A DNA stretch of 64,000 nt from Pteria penguin (GCA_035048485.1 CM068587.1:48049996-48113995); one strand, 5' to 3'; positions 36,851 to 48,955 are shown, numbered from the stretch's first letter. Notes: a model not told the origin generated them from the sequence alone. Numbers and translations are program-made.

Positions 36851-39800
36851 CTGTTATGTATTTAAAAATTTACAGAAAGCTTCATGCTCTTTTTATTCAT
36901 GCACACAACTTATCATCACAATGCACAGGAAATAAGAAAAATTAATAAGAATTCTCAAATGTAGTCATATTGTCTCCAAATATGGTCATAGAAGTAGTGA
37001 ACTCTTACCCGATGGATTATGAATTTCATGCTCCTCATATCCATATGTGATGTATACAGTTTTCTTCTTGTTTTTTGGGGGGTTTTTTTTGGGGGGGGTG
37101 TCTGTTTTTTTTTTTTTTTTTTATTTATTTTTTTGTTTTTTGTTTTCTTCTTTTTTTTTTTTTTTTGGAAGATGCGCAGAAGTAGACAGAATTTTTGAAA
37201 ATTAGTCTATTTTTTGGCAGTTTAGCCCAGCCGTAAGGCACTACAGATGCTGGAACCATGAAATTTCACTAGATATCTGCATTGCTGTGGCTTGCCCACA
37301 ATGTGTCAAATACAAAAAACAATTATTAGTTCAACTCAGATGATCTGTTGCCGTAGGTTTATATCTGTGGTGTGTTGGCTGTTGAACATTTTTAACTTCT
37401 TCAAAACATTAAGGCCAGTAGATCTTTACATGTTCATTTCAAATCTCTTTAAATGTCTCACATGTGATGTTTCTTCATTCTAAGTTGCATCATTCTACAT
37501 CATTCGTGATGTAACAATTCAAGCATTGATGTCATGATGAAAAAATCTGTCAAAAATAGTTTGTCAGGCAATAGGCCCCTTGTATCATCTATATTATGAT
37601 ATTTATGTATCGTTACCATATTTCTGAAAAATCTGTAGGATAAGGGAAACATGGATTATGTGTCTTTTACTTAGGTATATCTTTTTCTTAACATTATTCA
37701 TGTACCACTGTAAATACATCATACTCATTCTATTCGTCTGTACTGTCAGATTTACCAGGTCTGAACTTAATTGTTACGAAAGTCAGTTCAAGGTTATCAA
37801 GTAATGACAATAGTTCTCAAAATTTCTAAGAAATATGTACACATTGTTTCCCTGCATCACTGACCCCTATGGACCAAGCATCCTAACACAGTTCAGGCTT
37901 ATTGATTTATGGACCTAATATGCCTACAGGACTACTGGTCCTAACATCTATAAAGGTTTCACATTGCTACATTTAGCACGAGTCTTACAACTACAATACT
38001 TGTTTAATTTTCTATCTACATATATATCAATTATTTCATCAAAATATATACGATAAATTACAAAGACAAATACATGATCATAATTTTACTTCAAATGTTG
38101 GTTATGCTCTTTATAAAGAGAACAAAACAACTTGCATGAATATCTGGAAAATAACACTGAGATGTTATTTTTAATTTCTAATTATAACATAAACAGATAC
38201 ATTCATATGAAAGTCTCAGAATACAGCACAAACCACTAACATCATGCTCGCACCCACGCACACACCCTTGCTAATACAATTTTATGTATGTAAAATACTA
38301 CAAGACATTTTTTAAAAACAAAAGGGTGCATACATAATGTGGCATTCAGCTTTTTGTAACTTGTTTCATTTGTGCACATTTAATTTGTTTTTCTACTTCT
38401 AACAAACAAGCAGAAATAAACAATAAAACAAATTGGAAATAAGAGTTTAAAATCTGTAAACCTTTCAAATTTTTTCTAAACCGGTACATAATACGCCAAC
38501 ATTTTTTTATCCTTGGTGTCATACAGACTAGAACTAAATTTATATCTAGTCTAATTGTGGTAAATCCAGATTATCTTTGATCTTTTCATAAATATATCCA
38601 CTACAGTTGTATTAAATTTTGAGATAAGAAAAATCCTGTTCAGTAGGCATATCTTCATAATGTGACCTTTCTTTGTACCTAGTTTCATCAAAATCCACAA
38701 AAAGTTTAGGAGGAGATGCAAAGAGAAGGTATTTTCCATAGAAAAATCTAAGGGCCAAAACTCCTGTTAATGTCTATGGACAGCATTCAATATGCACATC
38801 TTCATATAGTGTTCTTTTTTTTTAACAAAATATCATCAAAATCACCTAAGGGTTTTAGGAGGAGTTGTAAAGACAAAGTATTTTGCATATAAAAATCAAA
38901 GAAACTCTATGTCCAAGGGCTATAACTTTTGCTGGGATGTGCCCACATTTATATACGGGCACATAAAAATAATACTACATCATGACAAAAACCAGGAACC
39001 AGAAATGGTGACAACAAACTGGTGCCTAAAGGTGTAACAACATCATTAAACCACCAAGGCCTAGAGCCATAAATATACAATGAATTTAAGATAGATTTTG
39101 TTCTCAAACTTAAGAATTTACTTACCGGTAAGTATTTTTGTTACAGTAGAATTCAACATCATGGAATAATTTTTGTTCATAGCACTGGAATCAGAGAAAA
39201 GACTTCCAGTAAGTCGTACAACAAATTTAGTTACGGAATCACTATGACCTTGACCTTGAAGATAACACTTTCACAACTGTGAGAAGTATAAAGCAGATCA
39301 ATAAAACAACCATGGTTTTCTGAACCACAAACTTTTTCTGGTCAAAAGTTCACTGTGACCTTGATATGGAAGGAAAGAGTCCATGGTCATAACAAACCCC
39401 TAAGACAGGTAATGATAAAATGGAGTATCAACCAGATCAATAGAATATGACAACTGCATACATATGACAGTTTAAGTTTTAAAGCTAAATGTGTAAAAAA
39501 GATGGACACACCTATGGACAAACACACAAACTCCCTTAACGAGTCCTTTCCTGGTACAAGTTTTAAAGCGCTGCGCAGGTTTTAGCACATGCCGATCTTT
39601 TGTAATCGTTAAAATAGTCAGCGTCTTAAAAACATTAATAATATTTAAAAATTATCAACAAATTATAAAATCAGCATAGTTTAACCGAAATGTATTTACC
39701 CAACATTAATATATCGAAATTAATTCCCATGAAATCTTATTACGACATTTCAAATCGTTAAAAATAGTGTTTTTTGAGATTTTCCCCCAAAATTGAACCA

Positions 39801-40874
39801 AGCGGTGAATTTTTCTACAATTCTCTGAAAATCTTTTTTATTTCGCATTTCATCACTGACGAAAAAATGATCAATTTTCCTATTGTAGTTTTTGAGATAT
39901 TTTTACCCAGAACGGCCTCGTTCACAATGGGGGTATCATAAATTCTATAATTAAAGATGATGCACTCCTTAGTATTTGCCTAGGGTGAAATGAGTGAATT
40001 ATTTCTATTTTCATGCCACTGCAATATTATTCCAGTTAGACTTATATAGTGCATTGAATACAAATTTCCAACAGTGCTAAGAGAATTGAGAGATTGCCAG
40101 ATGTTAAGTCCATACCCCCACAGTATATATTTACAAGCTCATATGCTCATTCTAATTCTTGACTTTTAACCCTCCCTCCCCACTCCCAAATGGAAATATG
40201 AAAATAGGAAAAGCAAAGGTGCAATCTTAACATATTGTTATCTATCATCTAGCTCAGACGACGCTGAAGCAGACACCAACACCAGGGGTATTGCAATCAC
40301 TCTTCTGGACAAAGTGCAGTCCAGCAAAACTGAATGTTTTAAGCAATAAAAGAAAAGTGTTCCAATTTGCTTATTTTCACCTTTGGATCACTTGAGCTTT
40401 TAATTAAAGCAAAATAACTGCCATAGATGTTTTGGCCTGATAACAAAGCAGACACATAAACATGAAAATAAGGTCACACTGACCTAGTTTTATCTGAAAT
40501 TATTCAGAACATATGAAAGTCATCTCATATGAAAAGTATCAGTCTGTGGTCCATTTGAAGTATCAGTCTGTGGTCCATCTAAAGTTTTGAATTGTTGCTT
40601 CAACAAGCTCCATAATGAGAACGTTAATGGACAGACAGACAGACAAGCATAATCAATTTTTAGACCAATATTGCTCTGCAATCCAGCCAAAAACAAAAAA
40701 AATAGTGATTGTACATAGTTTCTATCACTACTTTCTTATGTTCTTTTTTTCAACTAAACAACTGGTACCACACCTTACATTCATAAACATGCATAAATGG
40801 TATTAAAGCACAAAGCACTATATGAATAGTTTTGATCACTCATTCACCGTACAATACGTCTATAGTATTCACAT
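36851..40874. other. Intergenic desert with low-complexity and dispersed repeats
   Basis: No gene was recognised. Poly-T/G tracts lie at 37,070-37,167. Two diverged monomers of a dispersed repeat lie at about 38,630-38,760 and 38,790-38,935, sharing 'aggaggagatgcaaagagaag' / 'aggaggagttgtaaagacaaag'. A further 'gaccttgaccttgaag' element lies at about 39,235-39,550. Confidence 0.5.
38630..38945. repeat. Two tandem-like monomers of a dispersed repeat
   Basis: Both monomers run 'catatcttcata(a)tgtgacc/gttc ... tcatcaaaatcca/ac ... ggaggag ... aaggtattttccat / aaagtattttgcat ... aaaaatc'. Non-coding. Confidence 0.5.
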
Positions 40875-40879
40875 TTATT
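40874..40879 (-). terminator. AATAAA overlapping the OPA3 stop codon
   Basis: The minus strand reads GAATAAATG, so the TAA stop is part of an AATAAA hexamer. If used it would give almost no 3' UTR, so a later signal is more likely to be the real one. Confidence 0.25.
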
Positions 40880-43800
40880 CCAGGCTTTTGTTTTGCACAT
40901 TAGGATGTAGCTCAACTTTCAGTCGACCTGCTTCGATTGACTTCTGTCCAGATAATTTAAATATCTCAATTGTTTTTTCATGGTCACTAACTTCTGCTCT
41001 TAATTTCTCTATCTGCTTCTCCTGCTCCATGATGTGTACTTTATAGCTGTTAGTAAGATGTTCCAAATTGCTGACATTGTTTTGTAAAGTTTGGAATCTA
41101 TCATTAAGTTTTTCTTTCTCTATGGCACTATTTCTCTGACTGCGCGCATTTTCTAAATAGATGAGAAGCACAACGATAATAAACACAACCAAGTCATTTA
41201 GAATTTCGCCTGCGAGTGTGACTGCTTCATGTTCTGTCAGTGTGGGAGTCTGCAACGCTTTGCCTTTACTTTTGCCCATTATCATTAACCGCCATTGTGC
41301 ACGATGGTAAACTGGAAAAAAAATTCATTTAACAAAATAAGTTCAGATCCTTGTCCAACAGAAAAATTACATGTATGCATTTTGGCTCCGACCTTAAAAC
41401 ATCGAATATTTATCTTAAAATGTCGGGGATAATTGTTTGGGCAAAAAATAATTAATTATCATTTGTGATTGATCCAAATGCATTCTAGCTGCCATCAAAC
41501 ATTGATTCAGTAATAAGTTAAATCAATGAAAACAAAAAACAAAAAACCACCAACCCTAATTTCTTTCAGCATGTTACTGGAAATATGCATATTTTTTTGC
41601 TTGACCTCAAGTAAATTCAAGTTACATGTGTAAAACTGCAAGTCAAGCACTTCAAACCCCTTTTCAAGCATTGTGAAGAAGGAATTGTTGTAAGTATATA
41701 TGTCACTGAAGGGGACACTGTATAATCTCATCTGCATAGTAGGAAAATATACGTCACCTGATCAGGTTCTTACAATGTACATAAAACTTTTAAAAGTGCA
41801 ATGCACTGAACTCTTTAACCTGACACATCTATCAAAGTTTGGTTCTATCCATGGTCAATTCAAGCAGGAAGGTCCATCACTGTACATTCTAAGGCCAATG
41901 GAGTTTTTTTAAAGGTCTGATTTCCTTAATTAAAATACATAATCATGGGGTTTTGTGACTTGTCAATTACCAGGGATCAATGTCATAAACTAAGAAAAAA
42001 ATTCAGTGCATTATTTCATTTTAATCTGCTCCAGTGTCAAGCATTCAAATAGATTGTTATACATGATGGCTTAATTCTATCTATGAAAGGAATGAAACTG
42101 AATAAAAATCTCAGTTATTCATTCATCATTAAAACTGAAGGATTTAAAAATATGACTTAAGAATTTTCTCAGTTTATGCCCCAAATCCAGGATTGCATCA
42201 GTTAATCCACTTGGTCATGCAAATGGAACATGCTAATTCAAGGACTCAATCTGGACTGACTGACATCATGTATAAACAATTTAAGCAAAAAGTGAGCATC
42301 CACAATGAAGTTTTATGGTTTTCCACAAAAAAGAACACACTATGTAAATGCTACAGAGTTGTATCATGTTTCAATCAAAAATTTGTGGATAATATTACTA
42401 GATTCATATAATGTGGTTTATTTTACAAAATGCCTGCTTCATGTGTTGAATTTGTTAAAATTTCAAGTATTTGTTTGCCTTGCATCACAACAAGATTATT
42501 GCATGTATATGGTGTTGGCACCTGCTTGATACATTGGTGCAAAGATTCAGACCTTTGTAATAGACCCATCTGAAACAGTGAGGGACCTTTTACATGTCAT
42601 TTCATTACCAACATGATCAACTCACTGCGGTACCGATAAGAAGAGTAAAGATTTGCCTTCTGTTGTTATTCAGAATTCAGCACAACCTAGTGGCGCTCAG
42701 GCCAATCCAGCAAAGCAGTACTGCCCTGTGAGACTTTCATCTTGACTATCACATAAGTGTAACACTCAACTTAATTATGAGTACGTGCACACTTTGTAAC
42801 AGAGGGAGAAGAAGAAGTCCGGTGACACAGGGCTTTTTGTCTTAGGTCTCCTTCAAAAATATGTGTACAACCAGTGTAATTTGCCGAGAAGAAACCCTTA
42901 AACTGAAGTGTTATCGGCATGCAACACAAAGCAAGTGCACACAAAGCAAGTGCATTTATCGTATATAATGAGCTGACATGCATTATATTTTAAATATATT
43001 ATGAGTATGATAAATGCATTTGCTTTGTGTTGCATAACCATAAGGGAGCAAGAATTTGATTTTTAGAGAAGGGGGAAAGACTTTGCAAAAAAAAAAGTTC
43101 TGGCTCTCAATAAAGGGAAAATTTAATTTTCCGGCCCATAGCACCGGTTAAGAAAATAATTCGCACAGGGGGTCATCAAAAATGAAGGTGTATTCTATAT
43201 AGCAGTGGCCAGAGGGCTGCTGGAAATTTTGAGTATATATATATATAAATATATGTATAATACAGTGTTTGGTTTTGGTACAAAGAACCATCGAAATTAT
43301 TTCTGCACTTGTAACCCCCTCCCCCGCACTCCCCCACGAACGGTTAATTTCATGGATCATAAGTGGGCATACCTGTCAACCCTCCTAGATTATGCGGGAC
43401 TCTCACACATTTTTAACAATTTTTTCGAAAAATCTCGCATTGGCGTCTCTCCCAGATGGGAGAGCTAAAACTCCTGCATTTTAACAATCACCTCCCTCCA
43501 GGAACGTTGCTTTCAATTTTCATTGATTTTCACCGCCAACATCGTAGTACATACATGAAAATAAACAGTGTTACAACAAAGCTTGAACAGGAAAGCCATC
43601 GATCAAGGTAGTTTAAAGCGCTTACGTTACTAGATGTTGGACATTTGGGTTTATTCGGATTTTGCTTCCCATAGAAGGGTGAAGTCTATTGTTTACGTTT
43701 CCAAAAAGCATGTTAGTTTCATGAGCAGTATTCTAGGTAATTATACTATAAAATGATGTCTTGGTTATCTTAAATCATTAGAGAATGTAGTCAAATGAAA

Positions 43801-44777
43801 GGAAAAGTTCTATGTCCAGCCCGGCCAGGACACCTTCTAAAAAGAAGAAACACTTGAGGGTTGACAGGTACGAGTGGGGGTGTCGTGGTATGCATGACAC
43901 GTTAAAGATCCCTCACTGCTTCGGGTGAGTCCGTTGCAAAGGTCAAAATTTGTATGCCCCGCATCAGGCAGATGCCGTCACCATATACGTAAAATATTCG
44001 TGGTGTGACATTAAACAAAAATCAATCAATCAATCACTCAATAATAAATGAACTGTACTGCGAGTAATTATTATACTCCAACCCTGGAAATTGTTTGATC
44101 AAAAATCAAGTACCGTACTGATTGAGCTATATACTAGCTATCAATTTAAGTGTCAAGTTAAGTGCAAACATGTTCCTTCATTATATTGAATAAATCTCGA
44201 GGAATCCAGTTATAATACTGCACACCTTGTATAGGCCTAATAGGATTTAACAAACAGTGTGTAGCCATTGGCACAATCCGATAGGGTTTTTTTTTTAACT
44301 ACAATAACGTATCAGATCTTTTGTTTGTAACCACTACACTATCATAATTTATTTCCAAATACAATATGAGGGGGCAGGCGTGGTATAGTGGTTAAGCGCT
44401 TGGCTTGCGGCGCCGACGATCTGGGTTCGATTCCCGGGTTGTGCCACTGTGTTTAAGAGGTTGGTCACCTCCTGCTTCCATGTCGCGATATAACTGAAAA
44501 ATTGTTGAAAGCGACGTAAAACACCAATCAACCAACCAACCAACCAAATACAATGTGCACTGAAACAATGGATTTTGTATATTGACCTTTAAGCAAAGTT
44601 AATTGTATGTCAGTATGATTATGGACACAGAATGATGGATGTACCTTCCGCGAGGGGAATAACAAAACGCTTTCTTAGATACGGGTTGTTGATCAGTAAC
44701 TTGGAAACCTGTCCTGCAAATGGTTTACTTATTTGCTTTACAACCTGTACCGCTAATTTTAACACCGGTGCTGGCAT
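40875..44777 (-). CDS. OPA3: OPA3-family protein, two exons, 189 aa
   Basis: Exon 1 is 44645-44777 (ATG, 44 codons plus one base) and exon 2 is 40875-41311, ending in TAA; the intron is 3,333 bp with GTACAT donor and TTTTTTCCAG acceptor. Exon 1 reads MPAPVLKLAVQVVKQISKPF, matching the OPA3 N-terminus (KLLYLGIRQVSKPLANRIK in human). Exon 2 begins YHRAQWRLMIMGKSKG, matching YHWVEMRTKMRIMGFRG, followed by LTEHEAVTLAGEILNDLVVF with a hydrophobic segment and a long charged coiled coil. The join falls at the same point as the intron between the two main exons of human OPA3. The human protein (179 aa) is mitochondrial and linked to optic atrophy; the local role is inferred. The TAA stop overlaps an AATAAA. 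Confidence 0.9.
42535..42605 (-). repeat. SINE family B fragment
   Basis: The reverse complement reads 'aaaaggtccctcactgtttc ... ctattacaaaggtc', the 'gatccctcact ... gttgcaaaggtc' block of family B. It is 5' and 3' truncated. Confidence 0.4.
42919..43035. repeat. Foldback element in the OPA3 intron
   Basis: 'atgcaacacaaagcaa ... tgcatttatc' (42919-42960) pairs with 'gataaatgcatttgctttgt' and 'gttgcat' (43009-43035). The left arm contains an internal duplication of 'acacaaagcaagtgca'. Confidence 0.6.
43370..43870. mobile_element. 501-bp MITE-like element with 15-bp TIRs
   Basis: The left end TACCTGTCAACCCTC (43370-43384) and right end (43856-43870) are exact inverted repeats. The interior is non-coding. 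It lies in the OPA3 intron and abuts a 5'-truncated SINE family B copy on its right. Confidence 0.6.
43876..44036 (+). mobile_element. SINE family B, 5'-truncated copy
   Basis: Contains 'gttaaagatccctcactgct', 'gagtccgttgcaaaggtc', 'catcaggcagatgcc' and ends 'tgtgacattaaac' with an (AATC)n tail. The tRNA-like head is missing. Confidence 0.65.
44366..44543 (+). mobile_element. SINE family A (tRNA-derived) with 11-bp target duplication
   Basis: Has an A box (tggtatagtggttaagcgct), a B box (gggttcgattcccggg), a middle 'cctcctgcttccatgtcgcg' and an (AACC)n tail. A perfect target duplication, CCAAATACAAT, flanks it (44355-44365 and 44544-44554). Sits in the OPA3 intron. Confidence 0.88.
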
Positions 44778-44914
44778 ATTTATAGCTTATTTCGTGAGGA
44801 AATTCCGTCCTAGTTAGTAGTCGGAAACTTTCATTGTTATAATTATTAAAACTGAAACGTAACTATTTTTTCCGACTTGCACAGTATTTGGTTTCGTTCT
44901 TGCGAATCATAGGA

Positions 44915-45086
44915 TTGGTTGGTTGGTTGATTGGTGTTTTACGTCGCTTTCAACAATATTTCAGTTATATCGCGACATGGAAGCAGGAGGTTACCAACCT
45001 CTTAAACATAGTGGCGCAATCCGGGAATCGAACCCGGATCGTCTGCGCCGCAAGCCAAGAGCTTAACCACTACACCACGCCTGCCC
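44915..45086 (-). mobile_element. SINE family A, inverted copy upstream of OPA3
   Basis: Reverse-oriented copy of the same family as the one at 44366, with (GGTT)n at its plus-strand left end and B box 'gggaatcgaacccgg'. A perfect 12-bp target duplication, CGAATCATAGGA, flanks it (44903-44914 and 45087-45098). It ends 138 bp upstream of the OPA3 start codon. Confidence 0.88.
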
Positions 45087-45691
45087 CGAATCATAGGAAA
45101 TTTCATAATAATCTTTAAGTGACATAAATCGACAAATAACAAAAACTGAATATCAGGAAAGAATAAGCTTATCCCGTTGACTGGCTACGCACGCAAAATT
45201 TTCATCGTGCTGCATAAGAAAGGAAAACTTCCCTATTAACTCAGTCCTATATAGACTACAAAAATATCTATAAATATTCATTTTTCCCACTTAGCATCAT
45301 TCAATGGAACAGACTACCCACACAGCGACAAACACAAAGAACAGATTATTATACTATAACGACGCAAATGACCCTTGATGAACGTGCAACTTACCTGCAT
45401 ATGGAACTAATGGCTGAACCACTAGTAACTCATCATTAATATGTGTCAGAGCAGGTGCCGAAATCACCAAAACAAAGGTAAGATATTTTTTTCTGTAATT
45501 GTACAAGACAATATAAAATAGGTGCCGAAATCACAAGGTCATATAGGTGTCGAAATCACAGCGGGTGCCGAAATCACTTGGTGCCGATTTCCTGTACCCG
45601 AGCAAACTGTACCACCTCAGACCTTAGATTATATATATTAAACCTTTATCTTTAATTGTGAATATTTTTCTTCCCGAACTTTTATCTTACC

Positions 45692-45721
45692 CAGAGACAT
45701 ATATACACATATATGTCTCTG
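45692..45721. mobile_element. 30-bp 'tips only' DNA transposon remnant with 7-bp TSD
   Basis: A 13-bp arm CAGAGACATATAT, the spacer ACAC, and the exact inverted arm make up the whole element. It is flanked by the 7-bp direct repeat TCTTACC (45685-45691 and 45722-45728). Its left 17 nt equal the left terminus of the 1,502-bp element at 52912, which also has a 7-bp duplication. Confidence 0.75.
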
Positions 45722-45881
45722 TCTTACCAAATTATTTATTCAACCCCTTCTACTTTATTTCCATGCTTTTGAAATTCTTACTACTATTTCACCTTCTTTT
45801 ATGCTTTTAACATGCAGCGCACCCTGTTCAGAATACTCCAAGAGGAAGGCGAACAGTACTGATAGCTAGCTAGCTATATAG

Positions 45882-45925
45882 ACAGACAGACAGACAGACA
45901 GATAGATAGATAGATAGATAGATAC
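45882..45925. repeat. (GACA)n(GATA)n microsatellite
   Basis: Five or more GACA units run directly into five GATA units. Confidence 0.9.
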
Positions 45926-46174
45926 AAAAGTATAACAAAACACGTCAAAAATATTTGATTACAATGTATTACGGTACCGACTTATATTATTGGTCATATA
46001 AAGTGAAAACCATCATTCATTAATTCGGTGTAATTAACCAGTTTATAGACTCACCTTTTTCAATTTCACGAATTTGATTATTCCACACTGTTTCATCCAA
46101 CGTACAGTGTTCTGACCGACATCTGAGTCGTCACTGGTGTTTCCGATATTATTGACAATCGGATATGCCTCATG

Positions 46175-46390
46175 TTCCGGCGTAGCTCAATGGGTTAGGT
46201 GCTCGACTGGTGACAGAGAGGTTCCGGGATCGAATCTCGCCGGTGACTTTACGATGTAATATGTCTTTCGGATCACGCAGTGATAACCGAGATCCCGTGT
46301 CACGATAGACTTGGTTAGTAAACAATACTCCACAGATTAGGGTGGATCTGTTGCAAAAAGTCACAATTTTATGCACTGCATCAGACACAA
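46175..46390 (+). mobile_element. SINE family B copy
   Basis: The tRNA-like head 'cgtagctcaatgggttaggt' with a B-box-like 'gggatcgaatctc' is followed by 'gtctttcggat', 'gatcccgtgtcacg' and 'gcatcagac'. The tail is missing. Confidence 0.65.
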
Positions 46391-46902
46391 ACAAAGTTGT
46401 TGGCTCCAAGATGTCTTCAGAACTGTAAATTTAGACAGCCATACCTTAGCACACCAAGGGTAGATTTTAATCAGTAACAGAATATAATTCAAATTTTCTC
46501 CCCTGATGATAACCAAAGTTCTCTGAATTGTCTTTATGTTTTGCTCAAATGATACCAGCTTTGTGTATAACAACTAGGCAGCATATGATCATGAATAAAT
46601 GTCAGGATTTAATATTACCCACTACTACGGCTCGGCAAATATAATTCTAGACAACGTATGACAGACCTAAAATACCTGTCTAGTACTGAAATAACGTATT
46701 ATATTAAAATTTACGATTTATTAACTACTGTTATGCAATAAATACCGTCAAATTCGAAATTATCTCCCGTTATCAGACAACATTTGCTATTTCGTATTGA
46801 TTTGTTGTTTCTTATTAATTCTTATTATCGATTTACGTCACTCCACGATTATTTCATGTATATGGTGACGCCCTAATCCTGATGCATTACATAGAAATTA
46901 AT

Positions 46903-47092
46903 ACCTTTGCAACGGATCCACCCGGAACAGCGAGGGATTTTGTACGTGTCACACCTACCATAACACGGGACCTCGGTTTTTACTGTCTCATACTAAAGAC
47001 AGAACACCGGTGTTGCCAATAATGGGAGTCGAGCCCGGGACCTATCGGTCCCGAACCGAGCACCTCATCCGCAGAACCACACCAATTTAAAC
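46903..47092 (-). mobile_element. SINE family B copy, inverted
   Basis: The reverse complement holds the tRNA-like head (cggttcgggaccgataggtc) with B-box-like 'gggctcgactcc', then 'cggtgttctgtctttag' and 'gtcccgtgttatgg'. Confidence 0.65.
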
Positions 47093-47161
47093 ACATCGAT
47101 AAGATCTATAACATAGATTTTACTTATTAAACATACGTGTATATATAACAAACCTTTTAGT

Positions 47162-47436
47162 CGAAAACAAGTGGAACGCAACTTGAGAAAGTTTTAAAGA
47201 AATTTATTGTCATACATCTCTAAAGAGTGTTGTACCCGTCCCGTACCCCTTTCCGCGCCGGAGGACCCTGGGTGAGTCTTTGTCACGCGGCAGATACCCT
47301 TTGGCGAAAACAAGTGGAAACCAAGAAATTTTAAAATACATTTATTATCTTAAATCTGGAAAGAATTGTAACCCACTCCCCCCCCTTCCCATCTCCGTCG
47401 GGCGATATCCCTGGGTGAACCTTTGTCGCAGTTTGA
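47162..47436. repeat. Diverged tandem duplication, unit about 140 bp
   Basis: Both halves run 'cgaaaacaagtgga ... aaattttaaa/gttttaaag ... atttattgtc/atttattatc ... ccctgggtga'. The second copy starts at about 47,304. Confidence 0.5.
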
Positions 47437-47587
47437 AGTGGCGGATCCAGGATTACCGAAAAAGGGGGGGGGGGGGCACAAGTGTAATAGCCAACCTACT
47501 CAGCTATTTTTACTTGTAAATATGTGGCGAAAACGGAGTGGATGGAGGGGGGGGGGCTTCCCAGGCCCTACCTCTAAATCCGCCACT
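47437..47587. mobile_element. 151-bp MITE-like element with poly-G interior
   Basis: The ends AGTGGCGGATCCAG and its imperfect inverse (ctaaatccgccact) enclose two G-runs and 'aatagccaacctactcag'. I could not fix a target duplication. Confidence 0.55.
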
Positions 47588-48082
47588 GGTTTGCGGTAGA
47601 TATAAAAATGAGTTCGGCTAAAATGTTGACATTACTGAGAAAAACGGATAGGGTTGGAAATCCCCGAAATCAAAACGAAAGTAGATTTTAATATTCCGTA
47701 TTTCTCCTGCAAATGGATTCCTTTCTGGATTAACAACAGACAGTAGTTTATCGTCATAATTCATGTTTAAATACAAAACGATTTGAGGACTAAGAATAAT
47801 GTATTTTTAAAAAATTAGTTTCGTTTCTATCCTGAACGTGTCATAGGAGGTGACATTGGCGTCGAGTTTGTACAAAGCTCAAATCGCCATTGATTTGTGT
47901 GAGGAACATTCTAATAAGGAGCGAACTTTATATTGTAAAACGTGTCGGAAAAATATCTGTACAGAGTGTGCGAAAACGAGCCATAACGGTCATGATTGGG
48001 ACCTATTGAAGTCAGTTGGGAAAGAAAGGAAGGCGTGTCTACCTGACGTGTGTAAAAGCATCCATAAAAACAGACTTCCGAG

Positions 48083-48955
48083 TGTAATGAATATGTCTAC
48101 CCGGATTCTCCACCATGTAATGAATATGTCTCTCATTCACTGTTAGTTCCCAAGTAGAAATAAAGTCCAAATATAAATTCAAAATTTATTTGTTTGAATG
48201 TCCGAATTATATCATAAATTGATGAAAATGTTTATTTTACAAAGTTCCAAAGTATAAAAATGCAATAATTCCAATTATACAAAGTTGTCCTAATTAAAGA
48301 TGATCCAAAAAGCTAACTCCCTAAAAATGCTCTCATTCATTCTATATAAGTTGCATTGACAAAATCATTTACATGTACGAACTCCGCCTTCATTACAAAA
48401 GTACAGCCAGTCAGAGCATAGGTTACATATCCTGTGTGTACAACGTGCTGACTTTAAATGAAATCAATTATTAATTAAGTAAATGACAAGCATAAGAACA
48501 CAAAAAGGTGTGTCCAACAAATTGAATTTAAAAGATATCAATTCTTAATCAAGTAAATGACAAGCATAAGAACACCAAAAGGTGTATTCAACAAACTGAA
48601 TTTAAAAGATATCAATTCTTAATCAAGTAAATGACAAGCATAAGAACACTAAAAGGAATGAAAGTCTTTGAAATCAGATAACTCAGAACAATACCCCTCC
48701 TATGCTTACTTTGGAAACCTGATAAATGACAGATTGAAATATGTACCATATGTGAACAGAAATAACTAATTTTATTTGGTAACATTCAAGGAATGCATTT
48801 CACCTGATATTATATCCCAGTAAATGTGAAAGTATTCCAAATCACTAAGAAATAGAAAAGTTAAATCTTAACTATTAATAAAAAAAAATATCAATAAATC
48901 CAAAATTAGTTAATTTGATTTTTGTAAACTCATATTATTATACATATATACAAAA
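48083..48955 (-). repeat. LTR (3' LTR of the minus-strand element)
   Basis: About 870 bp, nearly identical to 51112-51979. Inside lies a 79-bp tandem repeat, two and a half copies at about 48459-48660 ('aagtaaatgacaagcataag'). Confidence 0.85.

Larger units (their letters stand above)
45099..46170. other. Intergenic, upstream of OPA3
   Basis: No gene seen. It holds a cluster of 'ggtgccgaaatcac' motifs (45454-45592), the 30-bp micro-element at 45692 and a (GACA)n(GATA)n microsatellite at 45882-45925. Confidence 0.5.

Noticed and set aside
44366..44440. tRNA gene candidate
   Set aside because: The A and B boxes belong to the head of a SINE with a target duplication; no tRNA acceptor stem is present. 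The same holds for the family B heads at 46175, 60707 and 61143.
45395..45455. Possible extra minus-strand exon ending in CAG|GTAAGTT
   Set aside because: OPA3 is complete without it, and the peptide (HINDELLVVQPLVPYAG) matches nothing I know.
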